DNA from: Calliopsis andreniformis
Lineage: Eukaryota; Arthropoda; Insecta; Hymenoptera; Andrenidae
Direction of reading: 5' to 3'
DNA: 64,000 nt
NCBI RefSeq assembly: GCF_051401765.1
Contig: NW_027480494.1
Location: 992,001 to 1,056,000 of the forward strand
The position numbers and the translations under genes are program-made. This document shows, one piece after another, positions 37,621 through 51,510 of the stretch. The notes beneath the pieces were generated by a model. It was not told the DNA's origin. It worked only from the letters and a program-made list of their open reading frames with translations, and did no database searches. The first letter of the stretch is position 1. Each line of letters starts with the position of its first letter.

Positions 37621-40600
37621 ACAGCAGCCTTAGCCATAGCCATAGCCATAGCAGACATAGCCATAGCCATAGCCATAGCAGCCTTGGCCGTAGCCATAGT
37701 CATAGCAGACATAGCCATAGCCATAGCCATAGCAGCCATAGCCACAGCCATAGCAGCCGTAGCCATAGCAGCCGCAGCCATAGCCATAGCCATAGCAGCC
37801 ATTGCCATAGCCATTAGAGCCATAACCACAGCCATAGCAGCCATAGCCATAGCCATAACAGCCATAGGCATATCCATAGCAGCGAGAGCCAGAGCCGCAG
37901 CAGCCGTAGACATAGCCATATCCTTAGCAGCCATAGACATAACCATAGCCATAGCAGCCATAGCTATAGCCATAGCTGCCATAGCCATGGCCATAGTAGC
38001 CAAAGCCATAGCCATAGCAGCCATTGACATAGCCATAGCAGTCATAGCCATAGCCATAGCCATAACAGCCATAGGCATAGCCATAGCCATAGCAGCCATA
38101 GCCATAGCCATAGCCATAGCAGCCATAGCCATAGCCATAGCAGCCATAGCAATAGCCATAGCAGCCATAACCACAGCCATAGCAGCCATAGCCATAGCCA
38201 TAGCAGCCATAGCCATAGCCATAGCAGTTATAGCCATAGACATAGCCATAGCAGCCATAGCCATAGCCATAGCCATAGCAGACATAGCCATAGCCATAGC
38301 AGCCATAGCCATTGCCAAACCCATAGCAGCCATAGCCATAGCCAAACCCATAGCAGCCATAGCCAAACCCATAGCAGCCATAGCCATAGCCATAGCAGTC
38401 ATGGCCATAGCCATAGACAAAGCAGCCATAGCCATAGCCACAGCCATAGCAGCCATAGCCATAACCATAGCAGCCATAGCCATAGCCATAGCAGACATAA
38501 CCACAGCCACAGCAGCCATAGCCATAGCCATAGCAGCCATAGCCATAGCCATAGCAGCCAGAGCCAGAGCCACAGCAGCCGTAGACATAGCCATAGCCTT
38601 AGGGGCCATAGACATAACCATAGCCATTGCAGCCATAGAAATAGCCATAGCAGCCATAGCCATAGCCATTGCAGCCATAGCCATAGCCATAGCAGCCATA
38701 GCCATAGCCATACCCATAGCAGCCATAGCCATAGCCATAGCCATAGCAGCCATAGCCATAGCCATAGCAGCCATAGCCACAGCCATAGCAGCCGTAGCCA
38801 TAGCAGCCGCAGCCATAGCCATAGCCATAGCAGCCATTGCCATAGCCATTGCAGCCATAACCACAGCCATAGCAGCCATAGCCATAGCCATAACAGCCAT
38901 AGGCATATCCATAGCAGCGAGAGCCAGAGCCGCAGCAGCCGTAGACATAGCCATATCCTTAGCAGCCATAGACATAACCATAGCCATAGCAGCCATAGCT
39001 ATAGCCATAGCTGCCATAGCCATGGCCATAGTAGCCAAAGCCATAGCCATAGCAGCCATTGACATAGCCATAGCAGTCATAGCCAGAGCCATAGCCATAA
39101 CAGCCATAGGCATAGCCATAGCCATAGCAGCCATAGCCATAGCCATAGCCATAGCAGCCATAGCCATAGCCATAGCAGCCATAGCAATAGCCATAGCAGC
39201 CATAACCACAGCCATAGCAGCCATAGCCATAGCCATAGCAGCCATAGCCATAGCCATAGCAGTTATAGCCATAGACATAGCCATAGCAGCCATAGCCATA
39301 GCCATAGCCATAGCAGACATAGCCATAGCCATAGCAGCCATAGCCATAGCCAAACCCATAGCAGCCATAGCCATAGCCAAACCCATAGCAGCCATAGCCA
39401 TAGCCATAGCAGTCATGGCCATAGCCATAGACAAAGCAGCCATAGCCATAGCCACAGCCATAGCAGCCATAGCCATAGCCATAGCAGCCATAGCCATAGC
39501 CATAGCAGACATAACCACAGCCACAGCAGCCATAGCCATAGCCATAGCAGCCATAGCCATAGCCATAGCAGCCAGAGCCAGAGCCACAGCAGCCGTAGAC
39601 ATAGCCATAGCCTTAGGGGCCATAGACATAACCATAGCCATAGCAGCCATAGAAATAGCCATAGCAGCCATAGCCATAGCCATTGCAGCCATAGCCATAG
39701 CCATAGCAGCCATAGCCATAGCCATACCCATAGCAGCCATAGCCATAGCCATAGCCATAGCAGCCATAGCCATAGCCATAGCAGCCATAGCAATAGCCAT
39801 AGCAGCCATAACCACAGCCATAGCAGCCATAGCCATAGCCATAGCAGCCATAGCCATAGCCATAGCAGTTATAGCCATAGACATAGCCATAGCAGCCATA
39901 GCCAAAGACATAGCCATTGCAGCCATAGCCATAGCCATAGCCATAGCCATAGCAGCCATAGCCATAGCCATAGCAGACATAGCCATAGCCATAGCCATAG
40001 CCATAGCAGCCGTATCCATAGCCATAGTAGCCATAGCCATAGCCATAGCAGCCATAGTCGCCATAGCCATAACCATAGCAGCCATAGCCATAGCCATAGC
40101 AGACATAGCCATAGCCATAGCCATAGCCATAGCAGCCGTATCCATAGCCATAGTAGCCATAGCCATAGCCATAGCAGCCATAGCCGCCATAGCCATAGCC
40201 ATAGCAGCCATAGCCATAGCCATTGCAGCCATAGCCATAGCCATAGCAGCCATAGCCATAGCCATACCCATAGCAGCCATAGCCATAGCCATAGCAGTCA
40301 TGGCCATAGCCATAGACAAAGCAACCATAGCCATAGCCACAGCCATAGCAGCCATAGCCATAACCATAGCAGCCATAGCCATAGCCATAGCAGACATAAC
40401 CACAGCCATAGCAGCCATAGCCATAGCCATAGCAGCCATAGCCATCGCCATAGCCTTAGCAGCAATCGCCATAGTCATAGCCATAGCCATAGCAGCTATA
40501 GACATAACCATAGCCATAGCAGCCATAGAAATAGCCATAGCCGCCACAGCCATGGCCATTGTATCCAAAACCATAGCCATAGCTGCCATAGCCATGGCCA

Positions 40601-41040
40601 TAGTAGCCAAAGCCATAGCCATAGCAGCCATAGCCATAGACATAGACATAACCATAGCAGCCATAGCCATAGCCATAGCCATAACCATAGCAGCCATAGC
40701 CATAGCCGTAGCAGCCATAGCCATAGCCATAGCAGCCATAGCAGCCATAGCGATAGCCATAGCAGCCATAGGCATACCCACAGCAGCCGGAGCCAGAGCC
40801 ACAGCAGCCGTAGACATAGCCATAGCCTTAGCATTAATAGCCATAACCATAGCCATAGCAGCCATAGCCATAGCCATAGCAGCCATAGCCATAGCCAAAC
40901 CCATAGCAGCCATAGCCATAGCCATAGCAGTCATGGCCATAGCCATAGACAAAGCAGCCATAGCCATAGCCACAGCCACAGCAGCCATAGCCATAACCGT
41001 AGCAGCCATAGCCATAGCCATAGCAGACATAACCACAGCC
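37621..41040 (+). repeat. 3.4-kb tandem pair, copy 1 (3420 bp)
   Basis: From ACAGCAGCCTTAGCC at 37621 the sequence recurs at 41041 with an offset of 3420 bp; for example the CCATTAGAGCC variant is at about 37811 and 41231. From about 39000 on, the offset is 3357 bp (39793 versus 43150, 40834 versus 44191). A 126-bp dimer sits at 39974/40100. Confidence 0.9.
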
Positions 41041-44000
41041 ACAGCAGCCTTAGCCATAGCCATAGCCATAGCAGACATAGCCATAGCCATAGCCATAGCA
41101 GCCTTGGCCGTAGCCATAGTCATAGCAGACATAGCCATAGCCATAGCCATAGCAGCCATAGCCACAGCCATAGCAGCCGTAGCCATAGCAGCCGCAGCCA
41201 TAGCCATAGCCATAGCAGCCATTGCCATAGCCATTAGAGCCATAACCACAGCCATAGCAGCCATAGCCATAGCCATAACAGCCATAGGCATATCCATAGC
41301 AGCGAGAGCCAGAGCCGCAGCAGCCGTAGACATAGCCATATCCTTAGCAGCCATAGACATAACCATAGCCATAGCAGCCATAGCTATAGCCATAGCTGCC
41401 ATAGCCATGGCCATAGTAGCCAAAGCCATAGCCATAGCAGCCATTGACATAGCCATAGCAGTCATAGCCATAGCCATAGCCATAACAGCCATAGGCATAG
41501 CCATAGCCATAGCAGCCATAGCCATAGCCATAGCCATAGCAGCCATAGCCATAGCCATAGCAGCCATAGCAATAGCCATAGCAGCCATAACCACAGCCAT
41601 AGCAGCCATAGCCATAGCCATAGCAGCCATAGCCATAGCCATAGCAGTTATAGCCATAGACATAGCCATAGCAGCCATAGCCATAGCCATAGCCATAGCA
41701 GACATAGCCATAGCCATAGCAGCCATAGCCATTGCCAAACCCATAGCAGCCATAGCCATAGCCAAACCCATAGCAGCCATAGCCAAACCCATAGCAGCCA
41801 TAGCCATAGCCATAGCAGTCATGGCCATAGCCATAGACAAAGCAGCCATAGCCATAGCCACAGCCATAGCAGCCATAGCCATAACCATAGCAGCCATAGC
41901 CATAGCCATAGCAGACATAACCACAGCCACAGCAGCCATAGCCATAGCCATAGCAGCCATAGCCATAGCCATAGCAGCCAGAGCCAGAGCCACAGCAGCC
42001 GTAGACATAGCCATAGCCTTAGGGGCCATAGACATAACCATAGCCATTGCAGCCATAGAAATAGCCATAGCAGCCATAGCCATAGCCATTGCAGCCATAG
42101 CCATAGCCATAGCAGCCATAGCCATAGCCATACCCATAGCAGCCATAGCCATAGCCATAGCCATAGCAGCCATAGCCATAGCCATAGCAGCCATAGCCAC
42201 AGCCATAGCAGCCGTAGCCATAGCAGCCGCAGCCATAGCCATAGCCATAGCAGCCATTGCCATAGCCATTGCAGCCATAACCACAGCCATAGCAGCCATA
42301 GCCATAGCCATACCCATAGCAGCCATAGCCATAGCCATAGCCATAGCAGCCATAGCTATAGCCATAGCTGCCATAGCCATGGCCATAGTAGCCAAAGCCA
42401 TAGCCATAGCAGCCATTGACATAGCCATAGCAGTCATAGCCAGAGCCATAGCCATAACAGCCATAGGCATAGCCATAGCCATAGCAGCCATAGCCATAGC
42501 CATAGCCATAGCAGCCATAGCCATAGCCATAGCAGCCATAGCAATAGCCATAGCAGCCATAACCACAGCCATAGCAGCCATAGCCATAGCCATAGCAGCC
42601 ATAGCCATAGCCATAGCAGTTATAGCCATAGACATAGCCATAGCAGCCATAGCCATAGCCATAGCCATAGCAGACATAGCCATAGCCATAGCAGCCATAG
42701 CCATAGCCAAACCCATAGCAGCCATAGCCATAGCCAAACCCATAGCAGCCATAGCCATAGCCATAGCAGTCATGGCCATAGCCATAGACAAAGCAGCCAT
42801 AGCCATAGCCACAGCCATAGCAGCCATAGCCATAGCCATAGCAGCCATAGCCATAGCCATAGCAGACATAACCACAGCCACAGCAGCCATAGCCATAGCC
42901 ATAGCAGCCATAGCCATAGCCATAGCAGCCAGAGCCAGAGCCACAGCAGCCGTAGACATAGCCATAGCCTTAGGGGCCATAGACATAACCATAGCCATAG
43001 CAGCCATAGAAATAGCCATAGCAGCCATAGCCATAGCCATTGCAGCCATAGCCATAGCCATAGCAGCCATAGCCATAGCCATACCCATAGCAGCCATAGC
43101 CATAGCCATAGCCATAGCAGCCATAGCCATAGCCATAGCAGCCATAGCAATAGCCATAGCAGCCATAACCACAGCCATAGCAGCCATAGCCATAGCCATA
43201 GCAGCCATAGCCATAGCCATAGCAGTTATAGCCATAGACATAGCCATAGCAGCCATAGCCAAAGACATAGCCATTGCAGCCATAGCCATAGCCATAGCCA
43301 TAGCCATAGCAGCCATAGCCATAGCCATAGCAGACATAGCCATAGCCATAGCCATAGCCATAGCAGCCGTATCCATAGCCATAGTAGCCATAGCCATAGC
43401 CATAGCAGCCATAGTCGCCATAGCCATAACCATAGCAGCCATAGCCATAGCCATAGCAGACATAGCCATAGCCATAGCCATAGCCATAGCAGCCGTATCC
43501 ATAGCCATAGTAGCCATAGCCATAGCCATAGCAGCCATAGCCGCCATAGCCATAGCCATAGCAGCCATAGCCATAGCCATTGCAGCCATAGCCATAGCCA
43601 TAGCAGCCATAGCCATAGCCATACCCATAGCAGCCATAGCCATAGCCATAGCAGTCATGGCCATAGCCATAGACAAAGCAACCATAGCCATAGCCACAGC
43701 CATAGCAGCCATAGCCATAACCATAGCAGCCATAGCCATAGCCATAGCAGACATAACCACAGCCATAGCAGCCATAGCCATAGCCATAGCAGCCATAGCC
43801 ATCGCCATAGCCTTAGCAGCAATCGCCATAGTCATAGCCATAGCCATAGCAGCTATAGACATAACCATAGCCATAGCAGCCATAGAAATAGCCATAGCCG
43901 CCACAGCCATGGCCATTGTATCCAAAACCATAGCCATAGCTGCCATAGCCATGGCCATAGTAGCCAAAGCCATAGCCATAGCAGCCATAGCCATAGACAT

Positions 44001-44400
44001 AGACATAACCATAGCAGCCATAGCCATAGCCATAGCCATAACCATAGCAGCCATAGCCATAGCCGTAGCAGCCATAGCCATAGCCATAGCAGCCATAGCA
44101 GCCATAGCGATAGCCATAGCAGCCATAGGCATACCCACAGCAGCCGGAGCCAGAGCCACAGCAGCCGTAGACATAGCCATAGCCTTAGCATTAATAGCCA
44201 TAACCATAGCCATAGCAGCCATAGCCATAGCCATAGCAGCCATAGCCATAGCCAAACCCATAGCAGCCATAGCCATAGCCATAGCAGTCATGGCCATAGC
44301 CATAGACAAAGCAGCCATAGCCATAGCCACAGCCACAGCAGCCATAGCCATAACCGTAGCAGCCATAGCCATAGCCATAGCAGACATAACCACAGCCACA
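41041..44400 (+). repeat. 3.4-kb tandem pair, copy 2 (3357 bp)
   Basis: Near-identical to copy 1 except near 42313. There a block with CAGCGAGAGCC and the CATATCCTTAGC marker (present at about 38893-38990) is replaced by a shorter run of plain units, a net loss of 63 bp or three 21-bp units. The replacing text resembles the module just upstream at about 42130. Confidence 0.9.
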
Positions 44401-45904
44401 GCAGCCATAGCCATAGCCATAGCAGCCATAGCCGTAACCATAGCTATAGTAGCCATAGCCATAGCAGCCATAGCCATATCCATAGCAGCCAGAGCCAGAG
44501 CCACAGCAGCCGTAGACATAGCCATAGCAGCCATAGCCATAGCCATAGCAGCCATAGCCATAGCCATAGCTGACATAGTCATAACCATAGCCAAAGCAGC
44601 CATAGCCATAGCCATAGCAGCCATAGCCGTAGCCATAGCAGCCATAGCCATAGCCATTGCAGCCATAGCCATAGCCATAGCAGCCATAGCGATAGCCGTA
44701 GCAGCCGTAGGCATAGCCATAGCAGCCATAGCTATATCCATAGCAGACACATACATAGCCACAGCCATAGCAGCCATAATCATTGCCATAGCCATAGCAG
44801 CCATAGCCATGGCCATAGTAGCCAAAGCCATAGCCATAGCAGCCATATCCGTAGACATAGTCATAGCAGCCATAGCCATAGCCACAGCCATAGCCATTGC
44901 CATAGCAGCCATAGCCATAGCCATAGCAGCCATAGCCATAGCCATAGCCATAGCAGCCACAGCCATAGCCATAGCAGCCATAGCCATAGCCATACCCATA
45001 GCAGCCATAGCCATAGCCATAGCCGTCATAGCCATAGCCACAGCCATAGCAGCCGTAGCCATAGCCATAGCCATAGCAGCCATAGCCATAGCCATAGCAG
45101 CCATAGCAATAGCCATAGCAGCCATAACCACAGCCATAGCAACCATAGCCATAGCCATAGCAGCCATAGCCATAGCCATAGCAGCCACAGCCAGAGCCAC
45201 AGCAGCCGTAGACATAGCCATAGCCTTGGCAGCCATAGCCATAGCCATAGCCATAGCCATAGCAGCCATAGCCATAGCCATAGCAGCCATAGCAATAGCC
45301 ATAGCAGCCATAACCACAGCCATAGCAGCCATAGCCATAGCAGCCATAGCCATAGCCATAGCAGTTATAGCCATAGACATAGCAGCCATAGTCATACCCA
45401 TAGCAGCCGGAGCCAGAGCCACAGCAGCCGTCGACAAAGCCATAGCCTTAGCAGCCATAGCCATAGCCATAGCCATAGCAGCCATAGCCATAGCCATAGC
45501 AGCCATACCAATGGCCATAGTAGCCAAAGCCGTAGCCATAGCAGCCATAGCCATAGCCATATCCATAGCGGCCATAGCCATAGCCATAGCAGTCATAGCC
45601 ATAGCCATAGCCATAGCAGCCATGGCCATAGCCATAGCCATAGCAGCCATAGCCATAGCCATAGCAGCCATAGCCATAGCCATAGCAGACATAGCCACAG
45701 CCACAGCAGCCATAGCCATAGCCATAGCTGCCATAGGCATAGCCATACCCATAGCAGCCATAGACATAGCCATAGCAGTCATAGCCATAGCCATAGCCAT
45801 AGCAGCCATAGCCATAGCGATAGCCATAGCAGCCATAGCCATAACCATAGCAGCCATAGCCATAGCCATAGCCATAGCCATAGCAGCCATAGCCACAGCC
45901 ATAG
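44401..45904 (+). repeat. Satellite stretch with variant type A landmark
   Basis: Contains the last pure type A landmark, at about 44755, with an altered core (ACACATACAT instead of ACACACACAT). It also holds CAGCCGTCGACAAAGCC (about 45428), shared with 36043. No gene is seen. Confidence 0.8.
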
Positions 45905-47262
45905 CAGACATAGCCATAGCCATAGCCATAGCAGCCGTATCCATAGCCATAGTAGCCATAGCCATAGCCATAGCAGCCATAGTCGCCATAGCCATAACCA
46001 TAGCAGCCATAGCCATAGCCATAGCAGACATAGCCATAGCCATAGCCATAGCAGCCGTATCCATAGCCATAGTAGCCATAGCCATAGCCATAGCAGCCAT
46101 AGCCGCCATAGCCATAGCCATAGCAGCCATAGCCATAGCCATTGCAGCCATAGCCATAGCCATAGCAGCCATAGCCATAGCCATACCCATAGCAGCCATA
46201 GCCATAGCCATAGCAGTCATGGACATAGCCATAGACAAAGCAACCATAGCCATAGCCACAGCCATAGCAGCCATAGCCATAACCATAGCAGCCATAGCCA
46301 TAGCCATAGCAGACATAACCACAGCCATAGCAGCCATAGCCATAGCCATAGCAGCCATAGCCATCGCCATAGCCTTAGCAGCAATAGCCATAGTCATAGC
46401 CATAGCCATAGCAGCTATAGCCATAGCCATAGCCATAGCAGCCACAGCCGTAGCCATAGCAGCCATAGCCATAGCCATAGCAGCCATAGTAGACATAGCC
46501 ATAGCCATAGCAGCCATAGCCATAGCCATAGCAGCCATAGCCATAGCTATAGCAGCCAGAGCCGGAGCCACAACAGCCGTAGACATAGCCATAGCCTTAG
46601 CAGCCATAGCCATAACCATAGCTATAGCAGCCATAGCCATAGCAGCCATAGACATATCCATAGCAGCCAGAGCCAGAGCCACAGCAGCCGTAGACATAGC
46701 CATAGCATCCATAGCCATAGCAGCCGTAGCCATAGCCATAGCTGCCATAGTCATAACCTTAGCCATTGCAGCCATAGCCATAGCCATAGCAGCCATAGCC
46801 GTAGCCATAGCAGCCATAGCCATAGTCATAGCAGCCATAGCCATAGCCATAGCAGCCATAGCGATAGCCGTAGCAGCCGTAGGCATAGCCATAGCAGCCA
46901 TAGCTATATCCATAGCAGACACACACATAGCCACAGCCATAGCAGCCATAATCATAGCCATAGCCATAGCAGCCAATGCCATAGCCATAGCCATAGCCAT
47001 AGCAGCCGATGCCATATCCATAGCCATAGCAGCTGTAGCTATTGCCAAAGCGGCCATAGCCATAGCCACAGCAGCCTTAGCCATAGACATAGCCATAGCA
47101 GACATAGCCATAGCCATAGCCATAGCAGCCTTAGCCATAGCCATAGTCATAGCAGCCATAGCCATAGCCATAGCCATAGCAGCCATAGCCAAAGCCATAG
47201 CAGCCATAGCCATAGCAGCCGCAGCCATAGCCATAGCCATAGCAGCCATAGCCATAGCCTTA
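45905..47262 (+). repeat. 10.8-kb-offset segment, left copy
   Basis: Matches 56765-58095. The rare GATGCC variant is at 47008 and 57841, and the landmark at 46928 and 57761, both 10833 bp apart. Upstream the offset is 10854 bp (GCCGGA at 46561 and 57415), meaning one 21-bp unit was lost on the right. It begins with a 120-bp dimer at 45905/46025. Confidence 0.88.
46860..47045 (+). repeat. Hybrid landmark: type A upstream, type B downstream
   Basis: Upstream of GACACACACAT (ends 46928) the markers are type A (GCGATAGCCGTAGC, TAGGCATAGCC, CAGCCATAGC). Downstream they are type B (CAATGCC, then a second CGATGCC, then AGCTGTAGCTATTGCC). The switch falls in the shared core between them, as expected for recombination or gene conversion between types. 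Confidence 0.87.
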
Positions 47263-50200
47263 GCCGCCACAGCCATCGCCATAGTATCCAAAACCATAGC
47301 CATAGCAGCCATAGCCAAAGACACAGCCATAGCAGCCATAGCCATAGCCATAGCCATAGCAGCCATAGCCATATCCATAGCAGCCATAGCCGTAGCCATA
47401 GCAGCCATAGCCATAGCCAATGCAGCCATAACCATAGCCATAGCATCCATAGCGATAGCCATAGCAGCCGTAGGCAGAGCCATAGCAACCATAGCTATAT
47501 CCATAGCAGACACACACATAGCCACATCCATAGCAGCCATAATCATAGCCATAGCCATAGCAGCCAATGCCATAGCCATAGCCATAGCAGCTGTAGCCAT
47601 TGCCAAAGCGGCCATAGCCATAGCCACAGCAGCCTTAGCCATAGCCATAGCCATAGCAGACATAGCCATAGCCATAGCCATAGCAGCCTTGGCCGTAGCC
47701 ATAGTCATAGCAGACATAGCCATAGCCATAGCCATAGCAGCCATAGCCATAGCCATAGCAGCCGTAGCCATAGCAGCCGCAGCCATAGCCATAGCCATAG
47801 CAGCCATTGCCATAGCCATTGCAGCCATAACCACAGCCATAGCAGCCATAGCCATAGCCATAGCAGCCATAGGCATATCCATAGCAGCGGGAGCCAGAGC
47901 CGCAGCAGCCGTAGACATAGCCATATCCTTAGCAGCCATAGACATAACCATAGCCATAGCAGACATGGCTATAGCCATAGCTGCCATAGCCATGGCCATA
48001 GTAGCCAAAGCCATAGCCATGGCAGCCATAGCCATAGACATAGACATAGCCATAGCAGCCATAGCCATAGCCATAGCCATAACCATAGCAGCCATAGCCA
48101 TAGCCGTAGCAGCCATAGCCATAGCCATAGCAGCCGTAGCAGCCATAGCGATAGCCATAGCAGCCATAGGCATACCCATAGCAGCAGGAGCCAGAGCCAC
48201 AGCAGCCGTAGACATAGCCATAGCCTTAGCATTCATAGCCATAACCATAGCCATAGCAGCCATAGCCATAGCCATAGCAGCCATAGCGATAGCCATAGCA
48301 GCCATAGCCATAGACATAGCAGTCATAGCCATAGCCATAGCCATAACAGCCATAGCAATAGCAGCCATAGCCATAGCCATAGCCATAGCCGTAGCAGCCA
48401 TAGCCATAGCCATAGCAGCCATAGCCATAGCCATAGCAACCATAGCCATAGCCAGAGCAGTCATAGCCACAGCCATAGCAGTCATGTCCATAGCCATAGC
48501 AGCCATAGGCATAGCCATACCCATAGCAGCCATAGCCATAGCCATAGCAGTCATAGCTATAGCCATAGCCATAGCAGCCATAGCCATAGCCATAGCCATA
48601 GCAGCCATAGCCATAGCCATAGCAGCCATAGCCATAGCCATACCCATAGCAGCCATAGCCATAGCCATAGCCGTCATAGCCATAGCCACAGCCATAGCAG
48701 CCATAGCCATAGCCATAGCCATAGCAGCCATAGCCATAGCCATAGCAGCCATAGCAATAGCCATAGCAGCCATAACCACAGCCATAGCAGCCATAGCCAT
48801 AGCCATAGCAGCCATAGCCATAGCCATAGCAGCCAGAGCCAGAGCCACAGCAGCCGTAGACGTAGCCATAGCCTTGGCAGCCATAGACATAACCATGGCC
48901 ATAGCAGCCATAGCCATAGCCAGAGCAGTCATAGCCACAGCCATAGCAGTCATGGCCATAGCCATAGCAGCCATAGGCATAGCCATACCCATAGTAGCCA
49001 AAGCCGTAGCCATAGCAGCCATAGCCATAGCCATATCCATAGCGACCATAGCCATAGCCATAGCAGTCATAGAAATAGCCATAGCCATAGCAGCCATGGC
49101 CATAGCCATAGCCATAGCAGCCATAGCCATAGCCATAGCAGCCATAGCCATAGCCATAGCAGACATAGCCACAGCCATAGCAGCCATAGCCATAGCCATA
49201 GCTGCCATAGGCATAGCCATACCCATAGCAGCCATTGACATAGCCATAGCAGTCATAGCCATAGCCATAGCCATAACAGCCATAGCCATAGCCATAGCCA
49301 TAGCAGCCATAGCCATAGCCATAGCAGCCATAGCAATAGCCATAGCAGCCATAACCACAGCCATAGCAGCCATAGCCATAGCCATAGCAGCCATAGCCAT
49401 AGCCATAGCAGTTATAGCCATAGACATAGCCATAGCAGCCATAGCCATAGCCATAGCCATAGCAGACATAGCCATAGCCATAGCAGCCATAGCCATAGCC
49501 AAACCCATAGCAGCCATAGCCATAGCCATAGCAGTCATGGCCATAGCCATAGACAAAGCAGCCATAGCCATAGCCACAGCCACAGCAGCCATAGCCATAG
49601 CCATAGCAGACATAACCACAGCCACAGCAGCCATAGCCATAGCCATAGCAGCCACAGCCGTAACCATAGCTATAGTAGCCATAGCCATAGCAGCCATAGC
49701 CATATCCATAGCAGCCAGAGCCAGAGCCACAGCAGCCGTAGACATAGCCATAGCAGCCATAGCCATAGCCATAGCAGCCATAGCCATAGCCATAGCTGAC
49801 ATAGTCATAAGCATAGCCATAGCAGCAATGGCCATAGCCATAGCAGCCATAGCCATAGCCATAGCAGTCATAGCTATAGCCATAGCCATAGCAGCCATAG
49901 CCATAGCCATAGCCATAGCAGCCACAGCCATAGCCATAGCAGCCATAGCCATAGCCATACCCATAGCAGCCATAGACATAGCCATAGCCGTCATAGCCAT
50001 AGCCACAGCCATAGCAGCCGTATCCATAGCCATAGTAGCCATAGCCATAGCCATAGCAGCCATAGCCGCCATAGCCATAGCCATAGCAGCCATAGCCATA
50101 GCCATTGCAGCCATAGCCATAGCCATAGCAGCCATAGCCATAGACATACCCATAGCAGCCATAGCCATAGCCATAGCAGTCATGGCCATAGCCATAGACA

Positions 50201-51510
50201 AAGCAACCATAGCCATAGCCACAGCCATAGCAGCCATAGCCATAACCATAGCAGCCATAGCCATAGCCATAGCAGACATAACCACAGCCATAGCAGCTAT
50301 AGCCATAGCCATAGCAGCCATAGCCATCGCCATAGCCTTAGCAGCAATAGCCATAGTCATAGCCATAGCCATAGGAGCTATAGCCATAGCCATAGCCATA
50401 GCAGCCATTGCCATAGCCATAGCAGCCATAACCACAGCCATAGCGGCCATAGCCATAGCCATAGCAGCCAGAGCCATAGCAGCCAGAGCCAGAGCCACAG
50501 CAGCCGTAGACATAGCCATAGCCTTAGCAGCCATAGACATAATCATAGCCATAGCAGCCATAGCCATAGCCACAGCAGCCACAGCCATGGCCATAGTAGC
50601 CAAAGCCATAGCCATGGCCATAGTAGCCAAAGCCATAGCCACTGCAGCCATAGCCATAGACATAGCCATAGCCGCCAAAACCATAGCCGTAGCCATAGCC
50701 ATAGCAGCCATAGCCATAGCCATAGCAGCCATACCAATGGCCATAGTAGCCAAAGCCGTAGCCATAGCAGCCATAGCCATAGCCATATCCATAGCGGCCA
50801 TAGCCATAGCCATAGCAGTCATAGCCATAGCCATAGTCATAGCAGACATAGCCATAGCCATAGCCATAGCAGCCATAGCCATAGCCATAGCAGCCGTAGC
50901 CATAGCAGCCGCAGCCATAGCCATAGCCATAGCAGCCATTGCCATAGCCATTGCAGCCGTAACCACAGCCATAGCAGCCATAGCCATAGCCATAGCAGCC
51001 ATAGGCATATCCATAGCAGCGAGAGCCAGAGCCGCAGCAGCCGTAGACATAGCCATATCCTTAGCAGCCATAGACATAACCATAGCCACAGCAGCCATAA
51101 CTATAGCCATAGCTGCCATAGCCATGGCCATGGTAGCCAAAGCCATAGCCATAACAGCCATAGCCATAGACATAGCCATAGCCATAGCAGTCATAGCCAT
51201 AGCCATAGCCATAGCAGCCATGGCCATAGCCATAGCCATAGCAGCCATAGCCATAGCCATAGCAGCCATAGCCATAGCCATAGCAGACATAGCCACAGCC
51301 ATAGCAGCCATAGCCATAGCCATAGCTGCCATAGGCATAGCCATACCCATAGCAGCCATAGACATAGCCATAGCAGTCATAGCCATAGCCATAGCCATAG
51401 CAGCCATAGCCATAGCCATAGCCATAGCAGCCATAGCCATAGCCATAGCAGCCATAGCCATAGCAGCCGCAGCCATAGCCATAGCCATAGCAGTTATAGC
51501 CATAGACATA
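47263..51510 (+). repeat. 4.25-kb higher-order repeat, copy 1 (4248 bp)
   Basis: Starts at GCCGCCACAGCC; the next copies start at 51511 and 55765. The type B landmark lies 254 bp in (47517). Markers keep an offset of 4248 bp (for example CATAGTCATAGC at 47701 and 51949). The order inside is: type B landmark, AGCTGTAGCC, CAGCGGGAGCC, GTAGACGTAGCC (48855), then the CATAGTAGCCAAAGCC doublet block near 50600 and CAGCGAGAGCC near 51018. Confidence 0.93.
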
